Shown here: positions 36,604-49,662 of the stretch, in pieces | How the letters are laid out: every line of letters begins with the position of its first letter | How positions within the stretch are numbered: the first letter of the stretch is position 1 | NCBI GenBank assembly: GCA_026936325.1 | Contig: JAPTHN010000005.1 | Location: 55,357,514 to 55,421,513 of the forward strand | Length of the DNA: 64,000 nucleotides | Reading direction: 5' to 3' | Source of the DNA: Platynereis dumerilii | Taxonomy: Eukaryota; Annelida; Polychaeta; Phyllodocida; Nereididae | Position numbers and translations under genes: made by a program | Notes under the pieces: model-generated | What the model was told of the DNA's origin: nothing | Databases searched by the model: none | Seen by the model: only the letters and a program-made list of their open reading frames with translations

Positions 36604-37560
36604 GTAATATTACACGTTCAGCCAAATCTGCATTAACAGAAATGACTTAGCAGACACTGCCAAATGGTATCCCCAGGGCATGCCCTAAGCAGCTGCATAA
36701 ACTGCTCAGTAAATCTGGATTATGCGAAGGTTATGTGTCACACCTGCAACTTGAGGACTCCTTATGACAAGATCTTTAGAACCACTCCACTTACAGAGCT
36801 TATTGCAGATTGGCGGTCCATTAGAAAAATGTATTTTCTACTTTATAATATGTAAACCGGCTTTGCCACGTCACCAAGAGACAAGAGTTACTTGTTGGTT
36901 TCCTAATCTTCTTATATAATTAGGAAAATACTTTAAAATTAGTTAGTTCGTTTGTTTATTCACACCTTAGCTGCCATATACAATATAAATTATGCTGAAT
37001 GAAATGATCCAATGATAACTGATGCAAACAAATGACACATCATTTTTAAGCCTCTGACATCGCAAGACCAGTTACATGTCCGTTTTTAAACTGATTGGAC
37101 CGCTAATCTGCAGACAGCTATAATGTAAACTAAATACAAATAGCCCACAGACAGCTTTCAACAAAAACTGTCCATTTATTCCATAAGTAACTACATACTA
37201 GAGTAAGTAGAACATAACTTTAGGAGATGAAAAGGCTTTTATAAAGGTACACATGTTATTGCCTCCGTCAATGGATCGAAATTTTATTCGGATGAATGTG
37301 ATGCATCATTGAGTCATTTGAGTGGGTTATAGGCCGATAGTTCCAAGAGAAAATGATTGATTATTGTGAAACAGAGCAGTTTAACATGCACAAATGAACC
37401 ACGCAAATTGAATACCCTAATTCAGGGACTTTGGAATGAGCCCTTTTGGATCATGGTGGCATGTCATTGCTGATTTCAGTTGCCTTGTTTGTGTCATGTC
37501 CTTTTTTACAAGGACATCTGAGCATAGCACCTGAAATGTGAAACTTTGATGTCCAAAACA
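36604..37560. repeat. Dispersed module, copy 3, right part
   Basis: Continues the match to 25385-25680 and then to 25710-26300 and 27008-27560 (anchors TTACACGTTCAGCCAAATCT, GCCCTTTTGGATCATGGTGG). Not coding. Confidence 0.75.
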
Positions 37561-38141
37561 AGTTGTTCTGTCTCATGCCATGAAATGAACTATCACTGAA
37601 TTTAGAAATCGTAATGAAAGGATGAGGAGGTTCATGAATGGTTTTGTTGTTGTTGAGTTTGTTGTTGAGTTCAGATGCAAACTAGCATCCTGAAAAATTG
37701 ATTTTTTTTGTGTGATATCAAATATTCAAATTGTTGCTTCAGATTCTAAAACGTTGTGTATTGGGACTGTGTCAAAATATGTAGGCGAGAATATAAATTA
37801 GCTGTTGAACGACTTCTTTCCATAGTTGCATTTTGCATTGGAATAGCATTGTGTGTGACAAACTCTGACCTGACTTTTCAAAACCCTACATATTTAGCAA
37901 GTCAAGTGGCGCCAACTGAAGCAAATTTTATGGCCTTTTGCATCATTTTCTTCAAACTTTAACATGAAACCATTAAATTTGCTCTATGGGGTGTGTAACA
38001 TATCGGTCCACTGGCCATACCCCAAAGTGATAAACTTGGCAACAGATGTGCAAAAAATTGACACACTTTAGTAATTTTATGCAGCAGAATTCTTCGAGAA
38101 CTGATTACACTTATGCATGCACTCAACAGCCCATCTGAAGC

Positions 38142-38495
38142 TTATAGAGAGAAATACAGCTCTGGATATAGTTCTGCGTTTTTAATCTGGTTCAGTTTAT
38201 AAGCATTCATTGGCGATGTGCTTCCTCCTCCACTGCATTCATAACACATTTTGCATTCATCATTTTTCAGTTTCCATCCAACGCAGACACATGACTTTGT
38301 GGCAGCCTGAGTACAAGAAACAGTACAGTAAGTAGCCCCGCCACCAATAGTTTGCGAACGAATAGCTTTCTTTAATAAAGTGTGGCAATCAAATTTAGTG
38401 GCTTGTTGATCAAACAAATATTTCCTTCTTGACGCTCCAGTCGCGATGATAGAAAAACATAGTATCAATGTGATTAATAATGTCACATTCTTCAT
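38142..38495 (-). CDS. Small secreted Cys-rich protein (short paralogue)
   Basis: One exon encodes 117 residues. It opens with a signal peptide (MKNVTLLITLILCFSIIATG, cleavage expected near residue 20), then SRRKYLFDQQATKFDC and a Cys-rich segment with C-x3-C, CVCVGW and CKMCYEC patterns, ending in ECSGGGSTSPMNA and a short unique tail. The N-terminal 90 residues match the gene at 39663 at roughly half the positions, including every cysteine in the CVC-GW-K-ND-CKMCYEC block. The fold may be PAN/apple-like, but this is a guess. No LamG exon was found downstream on this strand. It could be a true short gene or the detached first exon of a lost longer copy. The two genes are head to head, about 1.2 kb apart. 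Confidence 0.6.
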   Translation of the reverse strand: MKNVTLLITLILCFSIIATGASRRKYLFDQQATKFDCHTLLKKAIRSQTIGGGATYCTVSCTQAATKSCVCVGWKLKNDECKMCYECSGGGSTSPMNAYKLNQIKNAELYPELYFSL

Positions 38496-38695
38496 ATCCT
38501 GGCTCTTTCAGGTAATCCAATGATCGAGTTTTTGCTAAGGTAAAGAGATTAAGAAAGTTGATCTGTTCCAGAGTGTCTTTAAACCAGTTGAGCGTATCAC
38601 AACAGCGTTGCATCTAATGTAGAAAAACTGTGCAACCGCTTTATTATGCATATTCTAAAGATGTCTTTCAGTTTCTCATATCGAAAATAATAAAG

Positions 38696-38759
38696 GCAAG
38701 TAGAAATTAAGCTATAAAATGTCACTAGCAAGTAGAAATTAAGCTATAAAATGTCACTC
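38696..38759. repeat. 32-bp exact tandem duplication
   Basis: GCAAGTAGAAATTAAGCTAT plus AAAATGTCACT and one further base stands twice in a row in the upstream region of the minus-strand gene, about 200 bases before its start codon. Confidence 0.9.
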
Positions 38760-39069
38760 AATTGATCAAAACATAATACGGGTTTGCAAGTGCTTTTATA
38801 TACATTGACAGATACAACAAAGTAGATATAAACACAAATGCACTCGAGGAACAATATCACAAAGAAACTAAAGAAGTATAATATCAAATGCAATTCAAAG
38901 CTAAGAACTGCATTCTTTCATTTGCTTTATTTCATAGAACCAAATCATAAAGTAATTCCAAAGTTCACAAGATCCATAAAAATATACACTTATTTGCCAT
39001 ATTCAGTCATTTACTTTGATGAAGCATACAGGATTGAGTAGAAGAAGTTTGAAAGTGCATTAAAATAAT

Positions 39070-39216
39070 CAGTTGTGTATTTAGGGGGGGGGGCAATGAG
39101 CCATGCCCCCCAGGCCAAAATTGAACACAGAGGCGATAGGAAAAGCAGCTGAGCGCCCAGTGTTCATCCCATGTAATGGCTCCCCCCCCCTAATGCCATT
39201 CCTAGATACGCCCCTG
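39070..39216. mobile_element. 147-bp MITE with CAG...CTG ends
   Basis: The left end CAGTTGTGTATTTAGGGGGG and the right end read inward CAGGGGCGTATCTAGGAATG share CAG--G-GTAT-TAGG. The G/C homopolymer runs are internal. It lies between the two divergent secreted-protein genes. The flanks are A-rich, so the duplication cannot be judged. Likely hAT type, by likeness to 7768-7931. Confidence 0.55.
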
Positions 39217-39662
39217 AAAAAAAATCATGATGACAATGGAGACTTGAAAAGTTTCACTAAACAAATGTCAGACGTAAACAAGTAAATAATTCATTATCAG
39301 ACTCCAAGGTAGATAAACAGGAACTCCTTTTGCGTATTTATTCGTTCAGATGCATAGATACGATTCCTTTTCTGATTTTATTGATGTACTCTGCTTTCAT
39401 CTCTTCAGGTGGAATTCTGTGAATGGTTTTCAATATTGTTTATGTTTATTGTTCAACTGCACAATGAGACATTGAAATAATTCAAGTTGACATTCTAATC
39501 CTTAAAACAATGGAGGTCCTGTGTTGGTCTCCATTGCCACTTCGTTGTGAAGCAATCAAATGACTGAGAAGCGCTCTGGGACCGATGTCACATTTCTCTG
39601 ACACATTTTGACTCTGATGCTGGTTCTGTTGAGCTGTATTCAGATCATTATCAAAGTAAACC

Positions 39663-40988
39663 ATGAGGTTTCTTACTGAATTACTCCTTTATCTTTCAGT
39701 CATTGCTACAGGAGCATTACGAAGGAAATTTTCATTTGACCAAAAAGCTACCAACTTCAATTGCACCATTATATCAACAGAAGCTATCAGTTCACCAACT
39801 GCTGGAAACGGGGAAACATTCTGCGCTGCTTCTTGTGTCCAAGCTGCCCCAGGATCATGTGTCTGCATTGGATGGAAAAGAGAAAATGATGACTGCAAAA
39901 TGTGTTATGAATGCAGTGGAGGAGGAAGCACATCACAGATGAATGCGTCGTATACTGTGTACAATCCTGCAAAGGGTATGATAAATTTGTTTTATAATGC
40001 ACTGTGAAAACTTATTTTGAACCTCGCATAATGTTTTGCATACTATTTCATTGAGACTCTTTTGTCAGTTCTTTTTAGTTCTCTTTATCAATCAAATTTC
40101 AATATTATGTTTTCAAGTAATATTTTACATTATATTTGTCCATTTATTTCCATGTTTTGATATATATAATATATATTTTTAATATATGTATTTTAAACTT
40201 ACTTCCCAGTTTGTATTTGATGTGAAGAGCACTGTATATAATATTATGATTGTTTACTGGATTGTTTGTACCAACAAGACATATTGAACAAAATGAAGCC
40301 ATCAATTTGAGCCGAGTTTTCCATTCTTCAAATTATCACGATAACACCTAAAACAGGCTTTTTTTTTCATACAGATGTTGACCTGTACCATGGCTTTGAC
40401 TCGGTCATTGGCCCTTTTACTGGACCTGAATTCGGAAATTTCATCAACATGGGCTTGGAATTTGTATCCGGGAAGAAAAATAATTCAGTAAGGTTGGCAA
40501 GCCCATTATCACTCATTCTCATAACATTGCAAGGTAACAGGTGTGCACAAGATATAACTCTTTGTGCCAATGGTGTCACATTTGCTTTTTGGCTGAAGAC
40601 CTCGAAGAATTTGACTCTGTGGACCGCATCATCAAGTTTTGAGCTCATCAGCATGGACAGTCTGGAGTGGAAGTTGCAAGGAAATGATTACCAAATGAGC
40701 GTGAAACAGGCACCAAACAACCATTTCATTGTTTTAATGCCTATACAATTTGATGAGTGGGTGCACTATGCTGTCATTTGGGCTAGTGCAACAAATTTAG
40801 TCACAGTCTATGAGAATGGCCTTGAGTATGCAACAATATCTGGAATTATTGGAAACGGGAGAACCTCAGCATCAAAAATAACCCTTAGAGGGGATAACAC
40901 ATTCATAGTTGAGCTTGATGAATTCCACATATTTGAAAAGATCAAGGGTTCTGAGGCAGTTATTTTTCTTGCTAGTATTTGGGGATAA
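39663..40988 (+). CDS. Secreted Cys-rich plus LamG-like domain protein (two exons)
   Basis: Exon 1 (39663-39975) and exon 2 (40375-40988) join in phase 1 across a 399-base intron (donor GTATGA, acceptor TTTTTTTTCATACAG), giving 308 residues. Residues 1-18 are a signal peptide (MRFLTELLLYLSVIATGA). Residues 22-93 form the Cys-rich segment shared with the minus-strand gene (FDQKATNFNC, CAASC, CVCIGW, CKMCYEC). Residues 108-308 have a concanavalin A-like, LamG-type pattern: FDSVIGPF at the start, a Cys pair in RCAQDITLC, then GVTFAFWLKT, FDEWVHYAVIW, VTVYENG, and LDEFHIFEK near the end. Such domains bind carbohydrate or matrix proteins. The stop falls just after the final strand. An unspliced 114-residue form that reads into the intron is possible. 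The product is predicted to be extracellular. Confidence 0.75.
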
Positions 40989-43079
40989 TTTCATGAACAA
41001 CGGTAATATTTTACACTCTTAAGCAAAGAAAGATTGTTTAATATCAACCCAATATTAGACCTTTTTTTATCATTGAGGAGCAACCAGTATATTTGGTTGT
41101 ACAGATACAGATACAGATACAGACACAGACCATTTATTTGTCACCGAAGCAAAATTTGGATGCATCCATTGTGTCAACAAAATATAATGTGTACAAAAAA
41201 GATTAAGATGAGAATATGCACTCAAACTTTGACTTCGGATTTACCAAGAATTAAAAGTCTTATGGATGCTGGTATAAAAGAAAGTACTTGGTCGTGAACA
41301 CGTAAACAATCAATGGATTTGGATATATTTTAAGCAATGGATTGCTTATCACAACTAATCTTTTTTTAGAGTGTGAGTCACTAGTACTGTCTTGTAAGTA
41401 ACTTAAGTTGTAGGAGAAACTTAGGAGAGTAACTGTTATTCCTCCCTGATTTTCATGGAAACTAAATAATTATTATCTTTCCATGGACTCTTGGTTAACT
41501 TACTTGTCGCAATCTTTCACATTTAAAAAAACTCAAATTTGGACGAAAGAAAAGTCCATGTTTTAACACAAGTTCTTCACTGTCTGCCGAATAACAAGTT
41601 GTAGGAAAATTTGCAAGTTAATTATTATTATGACAAACCAAGTTGTCAGACCAAATTGCAAAAAACCTAATCCAGCTTTCCGCAACAGTGTCCAACATTT
41701 CACAATCGTCAGTGGCCTATAGTACCAAGAATGGCCGCTATTTACCTATTTCTCAATATTGTTAGGGATCTGAAAAGTCAATGAATGAATATTGCAGAGA
41801 CGGGCAATGTTTTGCCGATGGGAACAATAGTTTGCTTATTGTTAGAATTAGCAAATTGCTCCCTTGGGAAAAGATGTTAGATTTTATCGAAAGGGGAAAT
41901 TGTTTGCACCTATAGCTGAACTAGTTGCCCAATAGGAGAAATATCCATGCTGATTGAACAGAAGAGCACGATTCGGATATTGGCTGCAACACCTGTCATT
42001 TTAAAGACACTTTAATATTTGTGTGAATTAATTTGTGACAATTTTACGTGCTGATTATCATACATTATTAATCATCCGTCTTTATACATGTTGATATTTA
42101 TATTTGACAACATACCATGTAGACGGTTTATTACATGCACAAATTCCAAAAGCATGAATAATAATATAATTTCCCCATTTTGTGTATATATATGTAAATG
42201 GTTTATTCATTCTCAATTTACACACATAATGCTTATGCATAAAAACGGTTTAAATCAAATGAATAAATGGTTAATTAATCCTTTTCATTACAAAATTTGC
42301 TTGTAGATAGCTTACGGATCAACCATTAAATCAGTAGGAGGAGGCAGGGTCTTAAGAGTTTTTTTTTTAAAGATTAATAAATATTTTGGTTCACTAAATA
42401 ATTTCTTTCATGGCAATCTTGTAATGAACAGTTTCTGAGGAAGGTGTTTCTTAATTTAGTATTGTTTGATTTAGAAATAAATATTCGATGATACCAGACA
42501 CTCAAAATAAAAAATTACTTGCAGCATTTTTGTGATATAAATGGATACCTAATGGTTGACTCAATGTATGTTTGCTTAACTCTTTTCTGATGTAATAATT
42601 AACATTTAAGTTTCTTTTTTTTTGTGCGAATTCCGAATGCAGGTTTTTCAATTTGAAATTCTCTCAAAAAAAAGGTACAGTGTTTTCCTTTTTGTCATAT
42701 GTGAGACTAATAAGTAAACAAGTTATGATTATGACATTGGCTTTATATCAGCAGAATTTAATACTGAACAGAAAATTTGTTTTTCTTCTAGGCCTAATTA
42801 GATGTAGTGCAATATTATGTTTATGGCTTCTTGTGATAATAAAAGCTCATTATGGTGTTTATTTTTTGTTTTTTGTTTTGTTTTGAGAGGAATAGGATGA
42901 GGCTACCTCAGTTTTAGCATTCTGGGCTTCCAATCGCTGGCTTATAGCTGAAGTCAAAAGGACAGATTAGAGCATATTTTGACTACATGAGAAGAGGATT
43001 TACAAGACGACTTATATATTACAAGTTAGTATTGACTTCTAACATAAGTTGGCACAAAAACAAGTCAACAACCTCCTAA
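40989..43079. other. No gene recognised; short simple repeat
   Basis: A (ACAGAT)n run lies at 41100-41128. The rest is AT-rich with only chance open frames. Confidence 0.5.
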
Positions 43080-43082
43080 GGA

Positions 43083-45110
43083 AGTTATTGATTCACAAAA
43101 TTATCATTCTGACAATGTGATATATGGATAAGATACCAGGATCATGAAGCTACTCAACAACAAGCGTTAATTTTGTACTGCTTCAATATAATTGAAATAC
43201 AGTTTTGTGTAGGCGTACCATTTCTGGTGGCACAGGTGATCTTTGGCTCAAAGTGTCTCCCTTTGGGTCGTAAAGATGAAACATGAGCCATTGAGGTAAA
43301 TGATTATTCACAAGATTGAGTGATAACCCTGCAAGATTGATGATGAGTCTCAAGACACGAAATATGAGCAGCCTCTAAAAGTAGCTAGAAGTATTCCTTA
43401 TCCTCGTCATTGCTGGCAGATTCCTTATGCAGTTCATTGCAAGTATGTACGCTCTCAGTGATGCTTTTTTACAGAGTTACATTTAGAAACACTTTGCAAT
43501 TATTATCCACACAGGTAGCCATATGATTGATAAAAATTTTGGTAAAATTCAAATAACTAGCCTAACTAAATATTCAACCTTTAAAGAAACAGGCTTTGTT
43601 TCACACTCTGGAGGTATTATAGATCTTTGCAGATTGGCGGCCCATACAGTTTCTGAATGAATGTTCAATTTGGACTTATGATGTCACTGGCTTAGCATGT
43701 TTTTAATGATTTGTTTGTGTCAGTTACATTTTATTAGTATTTTCAACATGTCTCATACAACTAGCAGCATAGGTGTCAATAAACAAACTACAGACTTGTG
43801 CAAGCCATAAAAGAGTATCAGAAGATTAACAGTAACAGTCAATGACGTGGCAAAGCACATTTGGAAGTTAAAAAGTTAAACAGTGGGCCGCTAATCCACA
43901 AAGAGCTCTAATTGAGGAAGATATGTAAAAATACCTAATTATAACAAGTCATACCTTGCTCTTCTTCAGACAGAAGTTCGTAAAATTATGAGACAACAAC
44001 TGCAAAACAGAATTTACTGATTCACAAAAATACATTTTGATACATGGATAAGATACCTGGATCATGAAGGAACTCGACAACAAGCAATGATCGATTTTGT
44101 ACTGCTTCAGTATAACTGAAATACAGTTTTGTGTAGGCGTACCATTTTTGGGGACACAGGTGATCTTTGGCTCCAAGTGTCTCACTTCGAGTCATAAAGA
44201 TGAAACATGAGCCACAGAGGTAAATGATTAGTCATAAGATTGAGTTATGACCCTGCAAGATGGATGATGAGTCTCAAGACACGAAATATGAGCAGCCACT
44301 AGAAGTACCTAGCAATATATTTTTTATCCTCCTTTTTTCTGGCAGATTCCTTAGGCAGTTTTATTGCAGGTATACAGACTTTCATCGGCACTTTTTGGCA
44401 ACCATCTACAAATATTTAATAATTGTTATATGCCACAGATGACCATATGCTTGAAAGAAATGTGGGTGAAATTATAATAACTAGCCAAATTAACAATTTA
44501 ATTGTTAAAGAAATCTGCTTTGTTTCACACTCTGGAGGTCTTAATTACGGATGATATGTAAGAAGATGTAATTGAAACAAGTTGTACATTGGTCTTCTTC
44601 TAACAGAAGTTTGTAATACAGTAAGTAAACAACTGCCTATTGAACATAATTTACTGATTCACAAAAATACAATTTTGATACATGGATAAGATATCTGGAT
44701 CATGAAGGAACTCAACAACAAGCATTGGTTTTGTACTGCTTCAATGTAATTGAAATACAGTTTTGTGTAGGCGTACCATTTGTGGGGACACAGGTGATCT
44801 TTGGCTCCAAGTGTCTCACTTCGAGTCATAAAGATGAAACATGAGCCATAGAGGTAAATGATTAGTCATAAGATTGAGTGATGACCCTGCAAGATGGATA
44901 ATGAGTCTCAAGACACGAAATATGAGCAGCCACTAGAAGCATAGTAATATATATGTTATCCTCCTTATTTCTAGCACATTCCTTGGGCAGTTTTATTGCA
45001 GGTATACAGACTTTAATTGGTGCTTTTTGGCAACCATGTGGAGATATTTTAAATCCACACAGGTAACAATATGATTGAGTAAAATTAGGGTAAAACGATC
45101 ATAACTAGCC
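43083..45110. repeat. Three-copy tandem array, units of about 0.6-0.9 kb
   Basis: The anchor GGATCATGAAG recurs at 43140, 44060 and 44695; TTTTGTGTAGGCGTACCATT at 43202, 44129 and 44760; CAAGACACGAAATATGAGCA at 43351, 44275 and 44910. Units are about 85-92 percent alike by eye, with the second and third closest. The first unit is longer by an internal block (43640-43960). No convincing coding frame. Confidence 0.85.
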
Positions 45111-45589
45111 TAACTTTAGGTTTAGAACAGAGGCTTTGGAGTTGGCCCAGTTGGGAAGCGAGTGAACTGACTCCGACTCCACTCTCCTTTTGCTTCATAA
45201 AAGACAATTGTGAATCCAAAGCCCTATTTATCATCATGCTTAATATAATATTCATGTGACATACTGGGTTCAAACCCATCAATATAGACTTGCTCACAGC
45301 CTCGCGGATAACAATTCGGACTTCAACTCTGACTCGTCATTGACCCAATCTGGCTCCAAACATTACAGCCATGGCCGTTAGTTTTCACTCGGCTGTTATG
45401 CTTCTCCATAGCGCTATCATTGTGACCAATCAAAGCAAAGCAAATACTTGCCCAACGTTCACCAAACTGTCAAGAATTATTGTCTGTACACAGTAGCAGG
45501 TGTTCTAAAGAATTGTTCAATGAAAGAATGTTACATAATGATTGCTGGCAACATGCTCAATTAGTTGGAATTAAAGCTAATTATCAGTG

Positions 45590-47750
45590 CCAGCATTGAG
45601 TTCAAACCCACTCAAAAGCTGCATGCTGCATGCTGCTCTATCACAAAACAATAATTATTGTGAATATTCTGATGCAGATCTCAATGTTCTCTCTGCCAAT
45701 CAGGTCAAAGAACTCACCACTCAATATACCAGGGGTCATATACTCATCTTCTAGCCAAGATCCGGTCAATGCCCTTTCCTTCAAAGATATTGGAGTTGTT
45801 GGCGCCAGACAGGTTTCTTTTCGGAAAAATGGTTCTTGAGAACATCAACCTTTTGAATTGTAAGAGCGTTGTCGGATATCAGAAAAAGAGTATCTCCCAC
45901 ACGGACAAGGCATCCTATTTCTGATTTTGATTTACTTAGAAACTGAAATCTCTATTTTATTATGGCAAAATCATCATAGATTTCTAAAAGGACGGTTCTC
46001 TCTCTAAGGGAGTTTCTTAAAACGTATTTCCCCTTCAGCAGATATGGAGGTGTTGGTGGCATCAGCACAGTCAAGATATACAATGAAGATATAATTTGAT
46101 ACTGATACAGCCCTTAAACTGAGAAAGTTTTTGATTTGCCGTGGGAAAAAAAGGGATCAACATCACCACATTCACAATTGCTTTGTAACGACAGCTGTAG
46201 CTGCCAGCCTACCAAATGTGGCTGGGGGCGAGTCTGCATCGAGTGAGTTTTAGCGAAAGTATTCTACTTATTACTAAGTTCTAAGTAATTACACGCCATA
46301 CCTCAGGTGTATAAAAGAATTTGCATCTTCATTTGGACCCATTAGCTTTTAAGATAGTTGTGTCTCCTGTCATATTTCATATAACTTGACAATTCTACAC
46401 TGCATGCCTCCCACACAAGAAACTTCACAAAGAATTTTAACAGATTAATAAGACATCAAAGATTTAAAATCAAATACACTCTGCTGTAGCATCCAATTAT
46501 ATAAAAAATGAACAATACTTGAAAGAAAACATTTTCCAATTGAGCTTTCTTTGTGGGCATTGTCTTATACGCCATGTGCCTCATTTAAAAAAAAAGTTTT
46601 GAAATTCCCACTACCTGGTATTTATTAAATTATATTCTAGTAATTTTATCAAGTTCATGCAGCTGGAATGGATGTTGAGCGCTTCAGTCTTGGCATGTTC
46701 TGCCGAAGGTCTGTGTCAGACTGGGTTCAAACCCACCCGAAGCAGACTTGCCCTCTGCCACATTCAACGGTCTGGTAGCTGCATGCAGCTGTCTTCACAG
46801 AGCAATTGTGAATATGAGGGTGTGATCAGATTGTTCTCTCTGCCAATCAGGTCATAGAACTCACCACTCAATGTACCTGGGCCGTGGGGTCATACTCTGA
46901 TCTACTAGCCAAGATTCGGTCAATGCACACTTACATCTACTAGCCAAGATTCGGTCAATGCCCTTCCCTTCAAAGATGTTACATTTGTCAATGTATAGGA
47001 GATGTTTCTTTTTTAAAAGATGGCTCCAGGGAATAGATCTTGCTTTTGCAGGAGCATCGTTGGATAAACTAAAAAGGGTACCTCCCACATGAACAAGGCA
47101 TCCTATTTCAGAATTCTATTTATGTAAATACTAATGTCTCCAGTTCGTTATGGCAAATGACTATACTTTTCAATGGATGGTTCTCTCTTGAAGGAAGTTT
47201 CTTAAAACGTATTTCCCCTCAAGCAGACATGGAGGTGTTGGTGGCATCAACGCAGTCAAGATATACAATGAAGATATTGATACAGATACAGCCCTTTAAC
47301 TGAGAAAGTTTTCGATTTGCCGAGGGAACAAAGGGATCAACATCACCACATTCACAATTGCTTTGTAACGACAGCTGTAGCTGCCAGCCTACCAAATGTG
47401 GCTGGGGGCGAGTCTGCATCGAGTGAGTTTTAGCGAAAGTATTCTACTTATTACTAAGTTCTAAGTAATTACACGCCATACCTCTGGCGTATAAAAGAAT
47501 TTGCATCTTCATATGGACCCATTAGCTTTTAAGATAGTTGTGTCTCCTATCATATTTCATATTAACTTCATATAACTTTACAATTCTACACTGCATGCCT
47601 CCCACACAAGAAACTTCACAAAGAATTTTAACAGATTAATAAGACATCAAAGATTTAAAATCAAATACACTCTGCTGTAGCATCCAATTATAAAAAATTA
47701 ACAATACTTGAAAGAAAACATTTTTCAATTGAGGTTTCTTTGTAGGCATT
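45590..47750. repeat. Direct duplication of an approximately 1.15-kb segment
   Basis: 45590-46560 corresponds to 46710-47740. CTCTGCCAATCAGGTCA starts at 45691 and 46837; GCTGGGGGCGAGTCTGCATC starts at 46221 and 47401. Offsets of 1146 and 1180 show small indels. A shorter repeat (CTACTAGCCAAGATTCGGTC) stands twice at about 46902-46957 in the second copy only. Identity is about 90-95 percent in the right half. Confidence 0.85.
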
Positions 47751-48773
47751 GTCTTACTTCATTTATTCATTGGGCTACCAAGGGAACAAGATTTTACAGC
47801 TCTGTGAATCACATGCAGTTAATTTCAAAATCTACTTTCAATATGACCATGGCCATGCATGTGATGTTAAGCATATATTTATAAATATGTTAATTTTCTA
47901 CATTATATATGTTTCAGTATGTTGACATTAAGTCACATTATAAGCCAAGAAAGTTAGTGCCAAGTGCTAACAATGACACTAATAAAAATTGCATAATGAC
48001 TGAAGCCGACGTCAGGGTGGGATTCTGGTTCGAAAACATGCTTCTCTTGTGCCTCCCCTCCACGATTTCTGTAGGTTTGGCTGTCAAAATGTAAACTCAT
48101 ATTAGGGGCAGCGCTATTGGGTCTTTAAGGGGAACTATTCTTTCTGGGGCAAAAATAATTTGTTTAACAGTGTTGTAGTCTTGGCCTGGACTTTCGGGGC
48201 CGAGACTGAGGCATGAGCCACCGAGACCGAGGCTGTAGCTGGGGCCATCAAAAAGTAGCCTTGAAGCTGGCCTCATCCATAATGTTTTAAAAAATTACCT
48301 CTTTACACGTGCTAAAATAGTTTTCCATTGCTCCGAATGCGAAGAAAAGAAACAAATACCGAAGGTAAAATCCATAACCCCCCACACAGGTATCACCTGA
48401 TCAGCCCTTTACTGTATTAAGGTATAAAACCAATTCGTCCACAACAAGGTGTGTAGGCTCAGAAAATCTCCAGATGTTGTTAACACGTGATTGGTGCAGT
48501 TTTGGCCGATCGATAATGGTCGTTATCTTTTTTTCATCTTCTCAGAAGAGTACATGTAATCAGGTCTTAATGTCATGACGCCCTTTGGAACTGATCACAT
48601 TTCCTAAAACCTGACATTAATGAAAGTTCACCGAGATCTGTTACATTGTAAAATGGCTGATAGGGCCAGTTCTGAGGCTTCATTTATCATTTTAAAGGTG
48701 CTTGGTGTTAGGAATTGCCAGTGGCAGATGTGAGGATGACGTAATAGATTTAAAATGTCACCCTCCAGCTGCG
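47751..48773. other. No confident gene; one weak exon-like patch
   Basis: After an acceptor-like TATATGTTTCAG (ending 47917) an open frame runs to about 48090 with a donor-like TAG|GTTTGG near 48072. The translated text (YVDIKSHYKPRKLVPSAN) has no family I know, so this is only a possibility. The remainder is plain AT-rich DNA. Confidence 0.3.
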
Positions 48774-48925
48774 TCACTTTAAAAAAGGTTCTATTACAGA
48801 CAAAATCAACATTAGCTAGCTTCCAAATTTTGTGTATGCAACGATTTGGTCACTTTAAAAAAGGTTCTATTACAGACAAAATCAACATTAGCTAGCTTCC
48901 AAATTTTGTGTATGCAACGATTTGG
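48774..48925. repeat. 76-bp perfect tandem duplication
   Basis: The unit TCACTTTAAAAAAGGTTCTA...CAACGATTTGG occurs twice in succession, 48774-48849 and 48850-48925, without visible differences, so it is recent. Confidence 0.9.
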
Positions 48926-49662
48926 TGCGAAAGAGCCAAGGGATATGTCCATCCTGAACACATTTTGTGTGATCTGATCATAGAAATGTTTAAAATAAGC
49001 ATAGCAGTTATCTGATTCTACACAAATAGTTTGGATGGACACAAGCTAACGTTTGAGTTTTCCATTTTTAACAAACTTTTTTTTCAACACAAATTGCAAT
49101 TTCTTTACAGTAGACAAAATAATAATGCTTACATTCACCGCTCTTTCAGGTTGTCTATGATGTCATTCCCTATACCTGCCATGTTAATGGCAATGCTTTC
49201 TATTACTCATAAATGTGTCAGTGACTCAGAGCATATACCTACCATCTAATTGCATGTGAGTAATAGTCTCACCAATGCCCTCACTGATTTCTCTTTGAGT
49301 TTGAACCTGCAAGTGCTTTGGGGACAAAAAATTTTAGTTTTACAGCACTGTAATAATGAGTAAAACATACAGGATTAGAATGATTGTTGCTGATCTTACA
49401 CAAAAGAGACAATAGCAAGATAGATTGCATAGTAACCAAAACTGCTAACAGAAAAAAGAATATATAATATTCATGTATATATGTTTTAGACTCCCAGTCG
49501 TTTTAGGATAATTGTTATAAATTTATTAGAAGCAGATGTACAAGATCTCAAACAAACATCGCAAGTGTGCACAATATATGACACATCAACAGCTCTGCTT
49601 CTGACTCACGTGCTACCTCTCCTATGTTCAGCACAGCAGTGAGTTCCCTACGAGTCAACCAC

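Noticed and set aside
45230-45260. GGGTTCAAACCC words near 45240, 45600 and 46725 as tRNA B boxes
   Set aside because: No cloverleaf or A box at the right distance; two of the three lie at equivalent positions of a local duplication.
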